Positions 35,473 through 42,751 of a stretch of DNA of 64,000 nucleotides are shown here, piece after piece (position 1 is the stretch's first letter; the number at the start of each line of letters is the position of its first letter). The notes under the pieces were generated by a model that saw nothing but the letters and a program-made list of their open reading frames with translations, searched no databases and had not been told where the DNA came from. The DNA comes from an uncultured Bacteroidales bacterium (GTDB lineage Bacteria > Bacteroidota > Bacteroidia > Bacteroidales > UBA932): NCBI GenBank assembly GCA_900316245.1, contig ONCE01000001.1, forward strand, positions 62,001-126,000, written 5' to 3'. Both the position numbers and the translations under genes were made by a program.

Positions 35473-36380
35473 TCTTCGGCCCTCCTTTCCGCTATCCGGA
35501 GCTTCGCGCTGCGGGCACGGGTGTTGCCGGCAATTTCTTCTTCCGAGGGCAGGATGGGCTTGCGGTTCACGGCCTCCAGCGGGGCCTGAACGCGGCCGTA
35601 CATATCCTGGATCATTTCTCCCTCTACGTTTCCGGTCTTGATGAAGTTCTTCACCATCCGGTCTTCCAGACTGTGGTAGGTGATTACCACCAGGCGGCCG
35701 CCGGGCCTCAGGCTGCGGCAGGCGCCGTCCAGGAACTTCTCCAGGGAACGCATCTCCTGGTTTACTTCAATGCGCAGGGCCTGGTATACCTTGGCCAGCA
35801 CTTTGTGCTCGGCCCCGCGGGGGAGCATCCGGGCTATGGCGCGGTCCAGGTCTCCGGTGGTGCGGATTTCCCCGTTGCTGCGGGCGTCGGCTATGAGGCG
35901 GGCCATGTTGCGGGCTCCGTCCACTTCTCCGTACAGTTTCAGGATGCGCTCCAGATCGGCCTCGGCATAGCTGTTCACCACCTCGGCGGCGGTGAGTCTG
36001 GCCTCCTGGTTCATACGCATATCCAGCGGGCTCTCCTCGAAGCGGAAACTGAATCCGCGCTCGGCGGTGTCAAACTGATGGGAGCTGACGCCCAGGTCTG
36101 CCAGCACGCCGTCGAACTGTACGCCCTCGTGGCGGGCATAGTTCTCGATGAAGCGGAAGTTGTTGTGAACCAGGGTGAGCCTGGGGTCCTTGAGGGCACC
36201 GTTTATAGCATCGATGTCACGATCGAAGGCGATGACACGTCCGTCATCGTTTAAGCGTGAAAGTACGGCAGCGGTGTGCCCACCGCCTCCGAAAGTGGCA
36301 TCTGCGTATGTTCCGTCGGGGTTTGTGATGAGGGCGGAAACGCTCTCCGCCAACAACACAGGAATATGATATTCAGACAT
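35469..36380 (-). CDS. rsmH: 16S rRNA m4C1402 methyltransferase
   Basis: SAM-dependent methyltransferase acting on 16S rRNA C1402. The 303 residues have the SAM motif DATFGGGGHTAAVL (27-40), ADLGVSSHQFDTAERGFSFR, PLDMRMN and the late VVITYHSLEDRMVKNF. It lies second in the dcw operon, 12 bp after mraZ. Confidence 0.97.
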   Translation of the reverse strand: MSEYHIPVLLAESVSALITNPDGTYADATFGGGGHTAAVLSRLNDDGRVIAFDRDIDAINGALKDPRLTLVHNNFRFIENYARHEGVQFDGVLADLGVSSHQFDTAERGFSFRFEESPLDMRMNQEARLTAAEVVNSYAEADLERILKLYGEVDGARNMARLIADARSNGEIRTTGDLDRAIARMLPRGAEHKVLAKVYQALRIEVNQEMRSLEKFLDGACRSLRPGGRLVVITYHSLEDRMVKNFIKTGNVEGEMIQDMYGRVQAPLEAVNRKPILPSEEEIAGNTRARSAKLRIAERRAEE

Positions 36381-36392
36381 GCTCGGGACCTC

Positions 36393-36854
36393 CTATTTTC
36401 TAGCGGATAGTCTCGATGCGGTTTCTTTGAACTTCTCGTCGGAGAGAAGGTCGGCTTTCATAGTTTCAGCATCCCAGATCTGGAGCTTGTAGCCAACACC
36501 GCCGAATACTACCTCTTTGGTAATACCTGCACTTTCAAGCAGCTCTGACGGGATGTTCAAGCGGCCCAGCTTTCCGTCCGGGACCAGGGTGAAGACACCG
36601 TCATTGTACTTGGTCCAAAATTCAGCGTCTTCGATATTGAGTTCAGGATCGCGGCTTTCCAGCACTTTGTCGCTTCTGCGGACCCACTCCTCGTACGGGA
36701 AAAGATCCAGGCAGCGCTGGTGCACATTCCTTTTGACAACGAGGGTCATATCCTCGGCGCAGCCACGGATCATGGCATCACGGAAGATGGAAGGGAACAC
36801 GAGGCGTCCCTTGTCATCTACTTTGCCGGTGGCTTTGCCGAAAAATCTAACCAT
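36393..36854 (-). CDS. mraZ: MraZ, dcw transcriptional regulator
   Basis: AbrB-fold DNA-binding protein that in other bacteria represses the dcw promoter. The 153 residues hold two SpoVT/AbrB-like halves, each with the DxKGR-type motif: KVDDKGRLVFPSIFRD and the second in LVPDGKLGRLNIPSELLE. It is the first gene of the operon. I did not find a clean array of TGGGN repeats upstream, but DnaA-box-like sites and two -7 boxes are there. Confidence 0.95.
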   Translation of the reverse strand: MVRFFGKATGKVDDKGRLVFPSIFRDAMIRGCAEDMTLVVKRNVHQRCLDLFPYEEWVRRSDKVLESRDPELNIEDAEFWTKYNDGVFTLVPDGKLGRLNIPSELLESAGITKEVVFGGVGYKLQIWDAETMKADLLSDEKFKETASRLSARK

Positions 36855-36889
36855 TGTCTATTAAACTTCTTATACTTTCACGCTGGGGA

Positions 36890-36897
36890 CAAAGTTA
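36890..36897 (-). promoter_or_regulatory. -7 element for the dcw operon
   Basis: TAACTTTG on the - strand, 36 bp upstream of mraZ. A second TAACTTTG lies at 36943-36950, overlapping the DnaA-box-like sites. Neither has a clear -33 TTTG at the right distance. Confidence 0.5.
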
Positions 36898-36935
36898 GGA
36901 AAAATTTTCCATTTTCTTCCATTTCCTTACAAATT

Positions 36936-36967
36936 TTTCCACAAAGTTATCCACAGATTATTCCACG
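36936..36967 (+). promoter_or_regulatory. DnaA-box-like cluster upstream of mraZ
   Basis: TTTTCCACA (36936-36944) and TTATCCACA (36948-36956, the E. coli consensus box) are 12 bp apart, and a weaker TTTTCCACG follows at 36959-36967. AT-rich DNA lies next to them. They could regulate dcw through DnaA or belong to an origin; gene orientation to the right does not favour an origin. Confidence 0.45.
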
Positions 36968-36973
36968 ATATCT

Positions 36974-37141
36974 TCTGTCCCCTACGGGAAGTAGATCCCG
37001 GGGGTACGGACCTTCGGTCCTATCCCTCCCACCAACAGTCATACTGACGGTTCCCGTCAGCATAACTGCCGGCGGGCCCCTCCCGTTCACGGAGCCACGG
37101 GCGGCTACGCCCCCGGGACCTACATTCCCTCCGGGGACAGA
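36974..37141. repeat. 168-bp palindromic element with ~30-bp terminal inverted repeats
   Basis: Both ends begin TCTGTCCCC reading inward, and continue with matching GGGAA-GTAG-TCCCGGGGG blocks (left 36974-37005, right the complement of 37110-37141). Inside are further hairpins, including GGACC-TTC-GGTCC (37008-37020) and CTGACGG / CCGTCAG (about 37044-37060). No gene is encoded and no target-site duplication is evident. It fills the gap between the ABC transporter gene and the mraZ upstream region. Confidence 0.75.
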
Positions 37142-37169
37142 AAAAAAATGATGGAGAAAAAAAGAATGA

Positions 37170-38789
37170 TCAGAGTTCCACTACGGCGTCGGCCAGGGAG
37201 GCGGCGTAGGGACGGTGGGAGATGAAGAGGATGGTTTTGCGGCCGTGATAGCGGGAGTGAAGGGTTTGGATCAACCTCTCTTCGGTGGTTGCATCCAGGG
37301 CCGATGTGGATTCGTCCAGAATGAGGACGCCTCCGGGTCTGAGCAGGGCGCGGGCCACGGCGATGCGCTGGGCCTGGCCTTCGGAAAGGCCGCTGCCTAT
37401 CTCGCCGCACGGTGTGTCAAGGCCCCGGGGCAGGTCGAAGACAAACGAGGCCTGTGCCATCGTAAGCACTTCCCGGAGCTCGTCTTCGGTAGCCTGGGGG
37501 GCGGCCAGCAGCAGATTGCTGCGGATGGTTCCGCTAAGGAGCGTATTTCCCTGCGGCACATACATAAAGTTGCCCCTCAGGGCACTTCCGGCAGGGAATC
37601 CACCCACAGTGACGGAGCCTTCCGTGGGCTGCATCAGCCCCAGAATGAGCCGGATGAGCGTGCTCTTGCCCACCCCCGTGGGCCCGGAAATGACCGTGAG
37701 CAGGCCCGCTTCAAACTTGCAGGAGAAATCCGAGAGCACGGGCTCGTCCAAGCCCGGATACGCATACGAGACGTGCGATACCACCACTTCCGGTGCACCC
37801 TCCAGAATCTTGACTTCTCCCAGCGGCTCCTCCTCCAGTTCCTGGAGCTCCATCAGTCGCTCGATGGAAGTGATGGCCTGGATGAAGGAAGGAATCTGTC
37901 GGCCCAACTCGGCTATGGGTCTCTGCACCTGACCTACCAGTTGCAGGAAAGCCGTCATCATACCGTAAGTGACCGTGCCGGCGAGGATGCCGTAGACGCC
38001 CCAGAGGAAAGCGGCGGCGTGGCCGGCCTGGAAACCGAAGAACATAAGGCCGCGGGCTACGGCGTTGTAGTTGAGCCGTTTGCGGGTGTCGTTTTCTACA
38101 GAGGCCTGCAGCCAGCCAAACTTCTCCAGCACCCGCTCAACATTGGTAAGCGTGAGCACCAGCACGCGGTGCTGGAGGCTCTCCTGCATCAGCTGCTGGA
38201 GCTCGCTCTCGCGGGCGCGGATGGAGGCCATGATGCGCCGGAGCTGCTTGAAAAACAGCTTGGAGCCAAACACCGTGGACGTCATCAGAATGAGGAGCAC
38301 CCACAGCAGGTTGGGAGCCAGGATGAGCAGATAGGCCGATGCGGCAATGAGCTGCAGCAGCGTAACCACCAGACCGGGAATGCGCTCTACCAGAAGTTCG
38401 GAAGTGACCCGGATGTCTTCCTCCAACCGGTTCACGGTATCTCCGGAGAGGAAGCGGTCACGGCCGTCCCAGCGGGCGCGCAGCACGTGGCCGAAGAGTT
38501 CCCGGCGCAGCAGGTTCTGTGCCTTGACGTTGTTGTAGCTGTCCCACCAGTTGGCAAAGATGATGGTGAGAAGCTGCACAAACAGAACTCCCACAAAATA
38601 GCCGATACCCCACGACAGAGGGTCCTGGCTAACGCCCGTGGCTATGTCTACCAGATGCTTGCTGGCCCATACGAAGCCCAGGGACGCAGAAATGCGTACC
38701 AGGCCTACGGCCACGCTGACCGCCATTCTCCAGCGAATGGGGCCCGACATGGCCCAGAGGGCCTTCATGCAAGCACGGAAACTTTTCAT
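37170..38789 (-). CDS. ABC exporter, fused permease and ATPase
   Basis: A 539-residue type I exporter half-transporter. Residues about 1-320 form the six-helix membrane domain; the ATPase follows with Walker A GPTGVGKST (369-377), signature LSEGQ (about 469), and Walker B VLILDEST (about 486-493), then the H-loop FISHRP. It has no N-terminal C39 peptidase domain. It starts directly after the PqqD-like gene (no gap), so it is the last gene of the kinase/peptidase/PqqD cassette, where a peptide exporter is the natural guess. Lipid or drug export is the alternative. Confidence 0.9.
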   Translation of the reverse strand: MKSFRACMKALWAMSGPIRWRMAVSVAVGLVRISASLGFVWASKHLVDIATGVSQDPLSWGIGYFVGVLFVQLLTIIFANWWDSYNNVKAQNLLRRELFGHVLRARWDGRDRFLSGDTVNRLEEDIRVTSELLVERIPGLVVTLLQLIAASAYLLILAPNLLWVLLILMTSTVFGSKLFFKQLRRIMASIRARESELQQLMQESLQHRVLVLTLTNVERVLEKFGWLQASVENDTRKRLNYNAVARGLMFFGFQAGHAAAFLWGVYGILAGTVTYGMMTAFLQLVGQVQRPIAELGRQIPSFIQAITSIERLMELQELEEEPLGEVKILEGAPEVVVSHVSYAYPGLDEPVLSDFSCKFEAGLLTVISGPTGVGKSTLIRLILGLMQPTEGSVTVGGFPAGSALRGNFMYVPQGNTLLSGTIRSNLLLAAPQATEDELREVLTMAQASFVFDLPRGLDTPCGEIGSGLSEGQAQRIAVARALLRPGGVLILDESTSALDATTEERLIQTLHSRYHGRKTILFISHRPYAASLADAVVEL

Positions 38790-39056
38790 TTATTCCATTA
38801 CACCTTGGTTCTTCCACTCCTCCAGCAGCTTCTTCACATCTTCCAAAGCGCGCTCGGGAGTTACGTCGTATTTGTCCGTGAGGAGCCGGACGGCGTCTTC
38901 CTCGGTGAACTCCTTGCCCTTGAGCTGCTCCCACAGATAGGCGGCAGACCCGTTGAGGGACAGCATCTTGTTAAAGTTCACCTGGGCCAGGCCCTCTCCA
39001 ATGACAATATGTTCTCCGCAAATGGTGCGGAGCGTGAATCCTTCTTTGATTTTCAT
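38790..39056 (-). CDS. PqqD-like peptide-binding protein
   Basis: An 88-residue protein with the PqqD/RRE fold pattern: a beta-rich start (MKIKEGFTLRTICGEHIVIGEG), the NGSAAYLWEQLKG turn-helix typical of PqqD, and the final helices FTEEDAVRLLTDKYDV and ALEDVKKLLEEW. Proteins of this family hold leader peptides of RiPP precursors and present them to modifying enzymes. I start at the ATG 39056, overlapping the upstream peptidase stop by 4 bp; the longer frame would run through that gene. No radical SAM partner or precursor peptide is visible nearby. Confidence 0.85.
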   Translation of the reverse strand: MKIKEGFTLRTICGEHIVIGEGLAQVNFNKMLSLNGSAAYLWEQLKGKEFTEEDAVRLLTDKYDVTPERALEDVKKLLEEWKNQGVME

Positions 39057-39466
39057 ATGATGCGTCTGTAAATGGCTAAGATAATGCGGCGGAAAGGTTT
39101 GAGGATTCCGCACCAGAACGTTCCTCTGGAAGGCTTTTCTCCGTTGATGGCCGTCACCGTTCCAATCACATCTTCCCGGGTGCAGCCTTCCAGGCCCCGG
39201 ATGTTGCCGTCTCCCTGCAGGATGAGCCGGTTGTTGTTGCGGTCTACCACGCGGTGCAGTACATACTGGGGGCCGGGAAGCCTTGCCAGCACAATGTCGC
39301 CCACATCTACATTGGGAACAATCTTGAGGGTTACGGTGTCCTTTCCACCGTGGATGAAGGGCAGCATACTGTCTCCAAGCGGCGTAAAGCAGACTTCACG
39401 GCCCTCTTCCAGCAGTTTACCGGCTTCTTCTAAAATAAATTCGTTGGGGAGAACTTTTTTAGTCAT
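39053..39466 (-). CDS. S24/S26 peptidase, ER-type signal-peptidase-like
   Basis: A 137-residue serine peptidase. Ser33 in PLGDSMLPFI is the expected nucleophile, and VLHRVV (His71) stands where bacterial leader peptidase has Lys, as in the Ser/His signal peptidases of the ER/SipW type. GDGN (85-88) matches the GDNN box. Only one hydrophobic patch is seen, at the C-terminal end (ILKPFRRIILAIYRRII), and it looks amphipathic, so it may be a soluble or peripherally bound processing protease. It overlaps the kinase gene by 8 bp and the PqqD gene by 4 bp. It may cleave the cassette's unknown peptide substrate. Confidence 0.85.
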   Translation of the reverse strand: MTKKVLPNEFILEEAGKLLEEGREVCFTPLGDSMLPFIHGGKDTVTLKIVPNVDVGDIVLARLPGPQYVLHRVVDRNNNRLILQGDGNIRGLEGCTREDVIGTVTAINGEKPSRGTFWCGILKPFRRIILAIYRRII

Positions 39467-40322
39467 GGATCGTTTTATAACAGAGTTCGGCGGCTGCCTG
39501 GTCCGGCAGGCAGTCCAGATGATAGCAGGGAACGCAGGAAGCCAGTCCTTCCAGGGTATGGTGCCATCCGTCGGCCAGTTCTTTCAGAGGCCTGAAGGAG
39601 GAGGCCGATGCCATCAGGGACGCATAGGCCTGGACCAGCGTGAGCCGCGTGATGCGGTTCTCGGGGGCCTGGCTCAGGCGCACTACGGCGCCAACGGGCA
39701 CGTCCTGGGCTTTGTAGCAAGGGGTTTTGCCGCTCCAGGGACTGCCGTAGACCCGGGCGCTGCCGTCCGGCATCAGGCGAAGGATGGGGTTGTCGTCGTT
39801 CAGAAGCTCAGAGCCGGGGATGTACTTGAGCCAGAGCCGGCTGTGCGTGCTCTTTCCCGTTCCGCTCTTGCCCAGGAACAGGAAGCCTTTCCCGCCCTGC
39901 ATAATCACGGAGGAGTGCATTTCCAGCGCACCCTTATTGGCAGTAGAAAAGGCGTAAAGCAGCATCAGGGAATTATTCAGGCCGAAGGTGTCGTCCTTTC
40001 CTTCCAGGCGGATCCAGGCTTCATCCCACCGGTCCGATACATCCATCACCGCAGCCACCGGCCGAGAGGGGAGCGGCCGCATCTGAATGCGGTAACCTCC
40101 GGTCTTTTTCCAGAGGGTAATCTCCGGATAATCCGGACCGTCCTGGGTTTGGTAGAAGGGCTCGATGGGGTCCTCTTCCAAAGAAGGAACGACGTGCAGG
40201 GTAAAGAGGGTTTCCTGGGGTTTGCTGGCTACTTTGAACGGCTCCAGGTTAGCCGGCTGAAAAGGGGCGCCGTCTACGCAGAAGCCGAAGCCTGCCACGG
40301 AATATGAGCAAACCCTCTCCAT
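39459..40322 (-). CDS. HPr-kinase-like protein
   Basis: A 287-residue protein with the C-terminal kinase core of the HPr kinase/phosphorylase superfamily: P-loop GKSGTGKST (151-159) and LLNDDNPIL (175-178 NDDN, matching the DD motif), followed by a YGSPWSGKTP strand. It lacks the N-terminal HprK domain; the first 130 residues are unlike HprK. Such HprK-like kinases accompany PqqD-like proteins in RiPP loci, where a related kinase phosphorylates a peptide. I start at ATG 40322 (5 bp after rpoN); the longer frame only shadows rpoN. Confidence 0.85.
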   Translation of the reverse strand: MERVCSYSVAGFGFCVDGAPFQPANLEPFKVASKPQETLFTLHVVPSLEEDPIEPFYQTQDGPDYPEITLWKKTGGYRIQMRPLPSRPVAAVMDVSDRWDEAWIRLEGKDDTFGLNNSLMLLYAFSTANKGALEMHSSVIMQGGKGFLFLGKSGTGKSTHSRLWLKYIPGSELLNDDNPILRLMPDGSARVYGSPWSGKTPCYKAQDVPVGAVVRLSQAPENRITRLTLVQAYASLMASASSFRPLKELADGWHHTLEGLASCVPCYHLDCLPDQAAAELCYKTIHD

Positions 40323-40327
40323 ATCCT

Positions 40328-41782
40328 TTAAAGCTCCCTTCTGAGCCTTGCTTTGGGAATATCCAGCAAGGCGCGGTATTTGGCAATGGTACGGCGGGCC
40401 ACTTTGTAACCCTTGGCGGCCAGGCCGTCTACCAGTTCGTCGTCCGTGAGCGGATTGTGCTTGTCTTCGCCATCCACCATTTCGCGGAGGACCTTCTTGA
40501 TTTCGCGGGTGCTCACTTCCTCTCCTTCGCTGTTTTCCAGGCCTTCCGAGAAGAAGTATTTGAGCGGGAAAATGCCAAAGTGGGTCTGGATCCACTTGCT
40601 GTTGACCACGCGGGAGATGGTGGAGATGTCAAAGCCCGTGCGCTCTGCTATGTCTTTGAGCACCATAGGCTTGAGAGAGGTCTCGTCTCCGTCGATAAAG
40701 TAATCGTGCTGGAAATCGATGATGGCCTTCATAGTGCTTTCCAGCGTATTCTGGCGCTGCCTGAGGGCCTCGATGAACCATTTGGCCGAATCGATCTTCT
40801 GCTTGACGAAAGTGGCTGCGTCCTTATCGGCCTTGGATTCCGAGAGACGGCCGTTTTCCATAATCTCCGAGTACTTGCGGTTGATGCGGAGTTCGGGGAT
40901 GGAGAAACGCGGCATGGTCAGGATGAGCTGGCCGTTTTCGTAATCCAGCTGGAAGTCCGGGACCACCTGCTGGGCTTGGTCGTTATAGGAATCGTCTATC
41001 TGGCCGCCGGGGGCGGGGTTGAGGCGACGGATCTCATCCAGCACGGCCTTCATCTCCTCCTCAGAGAGGTGCAGGCGGGTCATGATCTTCTGGAAGTGGC
41101 GGTTCTTGAAGGCCTCGAACTGGTTCTCCAGCACGCGGATGGCGTTGTCTACGGACGGGGTTCGCTTCTTGTCTTCCAGTTGCAGGAGGAGGCATTCGCG
41201 GAGGTCGCGGGCACCTACGCCGGAGGGCTCGAACTCCTGGATGATTTTAAGCATCTTCTCCACTTCTTCGGCCGAAGATTCCACGCCGGCGCGGAAGGCG
41301 AGGTCGTCTACCAGGGACTCGATGTCTCTGCGGAGGTAACCGTCCTCGTCCAGGGAGCCGATGATGAAGGAAGCCACGGTGCGCTCGTGCTCCGTCAGGT
41401 TGCGGTAGCCCAGCTGCTCCAGCAGGCTCTGGGTAAAGCTCTGCTTCACGGAGAAGGTGTTGTATTCAGGGCGCTCGTCCTTGCCCCAGTTGTTCACGTG
41501 GAGGTTGTAGGAAGGGATGTCGTCGTCCTGCGGACCGTAGTTCTCTTCCAGGGAGCCGCCGCTCTGCTCCTGGGCCTCTACCTGGGAGATGGAGACATCG
41601 CGGGGTTCGTCGTCGGAACCGCCCTGCGGGGTGTCGTCCACTACCGGGTTGTCGTTGAGGACTTCACGGACGTGCTGCTCCAAAGCCTGCACCGGCATCT
41701 CGATCAGCTTGATGGTCTGGATCTGGAGCGGAGAAAGCTTTTGCTGCAGTTTCTGTTCAAGTCCTTGTTTGATGGAGGCCAT
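40328..41782 (-). CDS. rpoN: RNA polymerase sigma-54 factor
   Basis: Alternative sigma factor. The 484-residue protein has the Gln-rich region I (LEQKLQQKLSPLQIQTIKLIEMP), an acidic region II, the core-binding domain, a helix-turn-helix with FDISTISRVVNSKWIQTHFGIFPLKYFF and the RpoN box ARRTIAKYR (462-470). Its start shares a base with the stop of the SPOR-protein gene and it lies 5 bp before the HPr-kinase-like gene, so it is in the same operon as the cassette. Confidence 0.97.
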   Translation of the reverse strand: MASIKQGLEQKLQQKLSPLQIQTIKLIEMPVQALEQHVREVLNDNPVVDDTPQGGSDDEPRDVSISQVEAQEQSGGSLEENYGPQDDDIPSYNLHVNNWGKDERPEYNTFSVKQSFTQSLLEQLGYRNLTEHERTVASFIIGSLDEDGYLRRDIESLVDDLAFRAGVESSAEEVEKMLKIIQEFEPSGVGARDLRECLLLQLEDKKRTPSVDNAIRVLENQFEAFKNRHFQKIMTRLHLSEEEMKAVLDEIRRLNPAPGGQIDDSYNDQAQQVVPDFQLDYENGQLILTMPRFSIPELRINRKYSEIMENGRLSESKADKDAATFVKQKIDSAKWFIEALRQRQNTLESTMKAIIDFQHDYFIDGDETSLKPMVLKDIAERTGFDISTISRVVNSKWIQTHFGIFPLKYFFSEGLENSEGEEVSTREIKKVLREMVDGEDKHNPLTDDELVDGLAAKGYKVARRTIAKYRALLDIPKARLRREL

Positions 41783-42234
41783 TAGAGGGGATACTCTATA
41801 TTATCCTTTATAATGTAAGCGGTGGGATACGTCTTCTTGAGCTGGTTAAAGATGCGCAGGGCCTCGTCCTTGGAGCGGAAATTGCCCAGCATCACCTTGT
41901 AGTTGGGGCTCTCGAAGCTGCGATAGACTTTGTGCTCCGGATACAGGGTTTCCAGCGTGTTCACTATGGCTTCCGAACGGGTTCTGGCCTGGGGGGAATT
42001 GTCATAGTACACGCGGATGCGGTAACCGCTGATGGTCTTGGAAGCATTGGCCTTGACATAGTCCGCGAGGGCCTGCTTGATTTCTGCACTCTGGTACACC
42101 TGCGCGCCGGGGCCCAGGACGGTAAGGATGTCCTTGCCCAGCAAGGTGGAGTCTACGGGGGCGCTTTCCACTTCCTGCGCCTGCATACCGGCACAGAACA
42201 GGGCGAATCCCAATATGAGAAGAATACGTTTCAT
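41782..42234 (-). CDS. Exported SPOR-domain-like protein
   Basis: A 150-residue protein with a signal peptide (MKRILLILGFALFCAGMQAQ, end about 20) and a single SPOR-like domain (about 67-145: YRIRVYYDNSPQARTRSEAI and YKVMLGNFRSKDEALRIFNQLKKTYPTAYIIK). SPOR domains bind denuded septal glycan, so it is probably periplasmic and peptidoglycan-associated. It is 3 bp after the LEA-like lipoprotein gene and overlaps rpoN by 1 bp. Confidence 0.82.
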   Translation of the reverse strand: MKRILLILGFALFCAGMQAQEVESAPVDSTLLGKDILTVLGPGAQVYQSAEIKQALADYVKANASKTISGYRIRVYYDNSPQARTRSEAIVNTLETLYPEHKVYRSFESPNYKVMLGNFRSKDEALRIFNQLKKTYPTAYIIKDNIEYPL

Positions 42235-42237
42235 AGT

Positions 42238-42711
42238 CTATTGCTGTGAGAGCTCGTGAAGGTCCAGATCCCTGAAGCGGAAGGGGGCCCGGAGCACTCC
42301 GTGTTTCTTAAGGGCTGCCTGCACATCCACATCGGCCTTCAATCCCTTGAGGTTTCCCTTGGAGGCTATGATGAGCACATCCAGGAGGGAGGCCCCTTCG
42401 GCCAGGGTGATGGTGCAGGGGAAGTCGTACGTCTGGGAGCTTTTGGCGCTCAGTTCCAGGGGACCGGTCACAAAGTGGGCCACTTCCTTGCTGTTGTAGC
42501 GGATGGTGCCGGTCACTTCCTGTACGGCAAAACTCCTGGAGGGGTTGTCTATCCCCAGCAAAAGCTTGGCATCCATCGAGCGGGCCGATGTGGGGACGAT
42601 GTACTGGATGCCCACCGAAGTAAGGGCAATGTCCTTCACTTTGGATACCCCGCAGGAGCAGGCCAGGAGGGCTGCTACAAGAAAGATGCCGATTTGACGA
42701 ATGACTTTCAT
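42238..42711 (-). CDS. LEA/WHy-like lipoprotein
   Basis: A 157-residue lipoprotein (signal ending LLACSCG). The rest resembles the water-stress/late-embryogenesis (LEA type 2) beta sandwich: SMDAKLLLGIDNPS near 50-63, a KEVAHFVTGPLELSAKSSQTYDFPCTITL stretch and an ending FRFRDLDLHELSQQ. It is the first gene of the rpoN operon. I use ATG 42711, since the longer frame passes through the promoter. Its function is unknown beyond envelope location. Confidence 0.78.
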   Translation of the reverse strand: MKVIRQIGIFLVAALLACSCGVSKVKDIALTSVGIQYIVPTSARSMDAKLLLGIDNPSRSFAVQEVTGTIRYNSKEVAHFVTGPLELSAKSSQTYDFPCTITLAEGASLLDVLIIASKGNLKGLKADVDVQAALKKHGVLRAPFRFRDLDLHELSQQ

Positions 42712-42716
42712 AAACA

Positions 42717-42724
42717 CAAAGGTA
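42717..42724 (-). promoter_or_regulatory. -7 element for the lipoprotein-rpoN operon
   Basis: TACCTTTG on the - strand, 5 bp from the ATG at 42711, so the mRNA would be leaderless. It is divergent with the miaB -7 box 13 bp away. Confidence 0.55.
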
Positions 42725-42737
42725 GTGATTTTTTTCG

Positions 42738-42745
42738 TATCTTTG
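42738..42745 (+). promoter_or_regulatory. -7 element abutting the miaB start codon
   Basis: TATCTTTG followed by CACCCG and the ATG at 42752. It shares TATCTTTGCACCC with gltX. Confidence 0.6.
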
Positions 42746-42751
42746 CACCCG

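Noticed and set aside
36855-37169. Chromosomal origin of replication
   Set aside because: Only two good DnaA-box-like sites, no dnaA or dnaN nearby, and the genes to the right are not oriented away from the site. Kept as a regulatory finding only.
36974-40322. A short precursor peptide gene for the kinase/PqqD/ABC cassette
   Set aside because: The gaps within the cassette are 0-5 bp and the region after the ABC gene holds only the palindromic element, with no ATG-initiated small frame of plausible composition.
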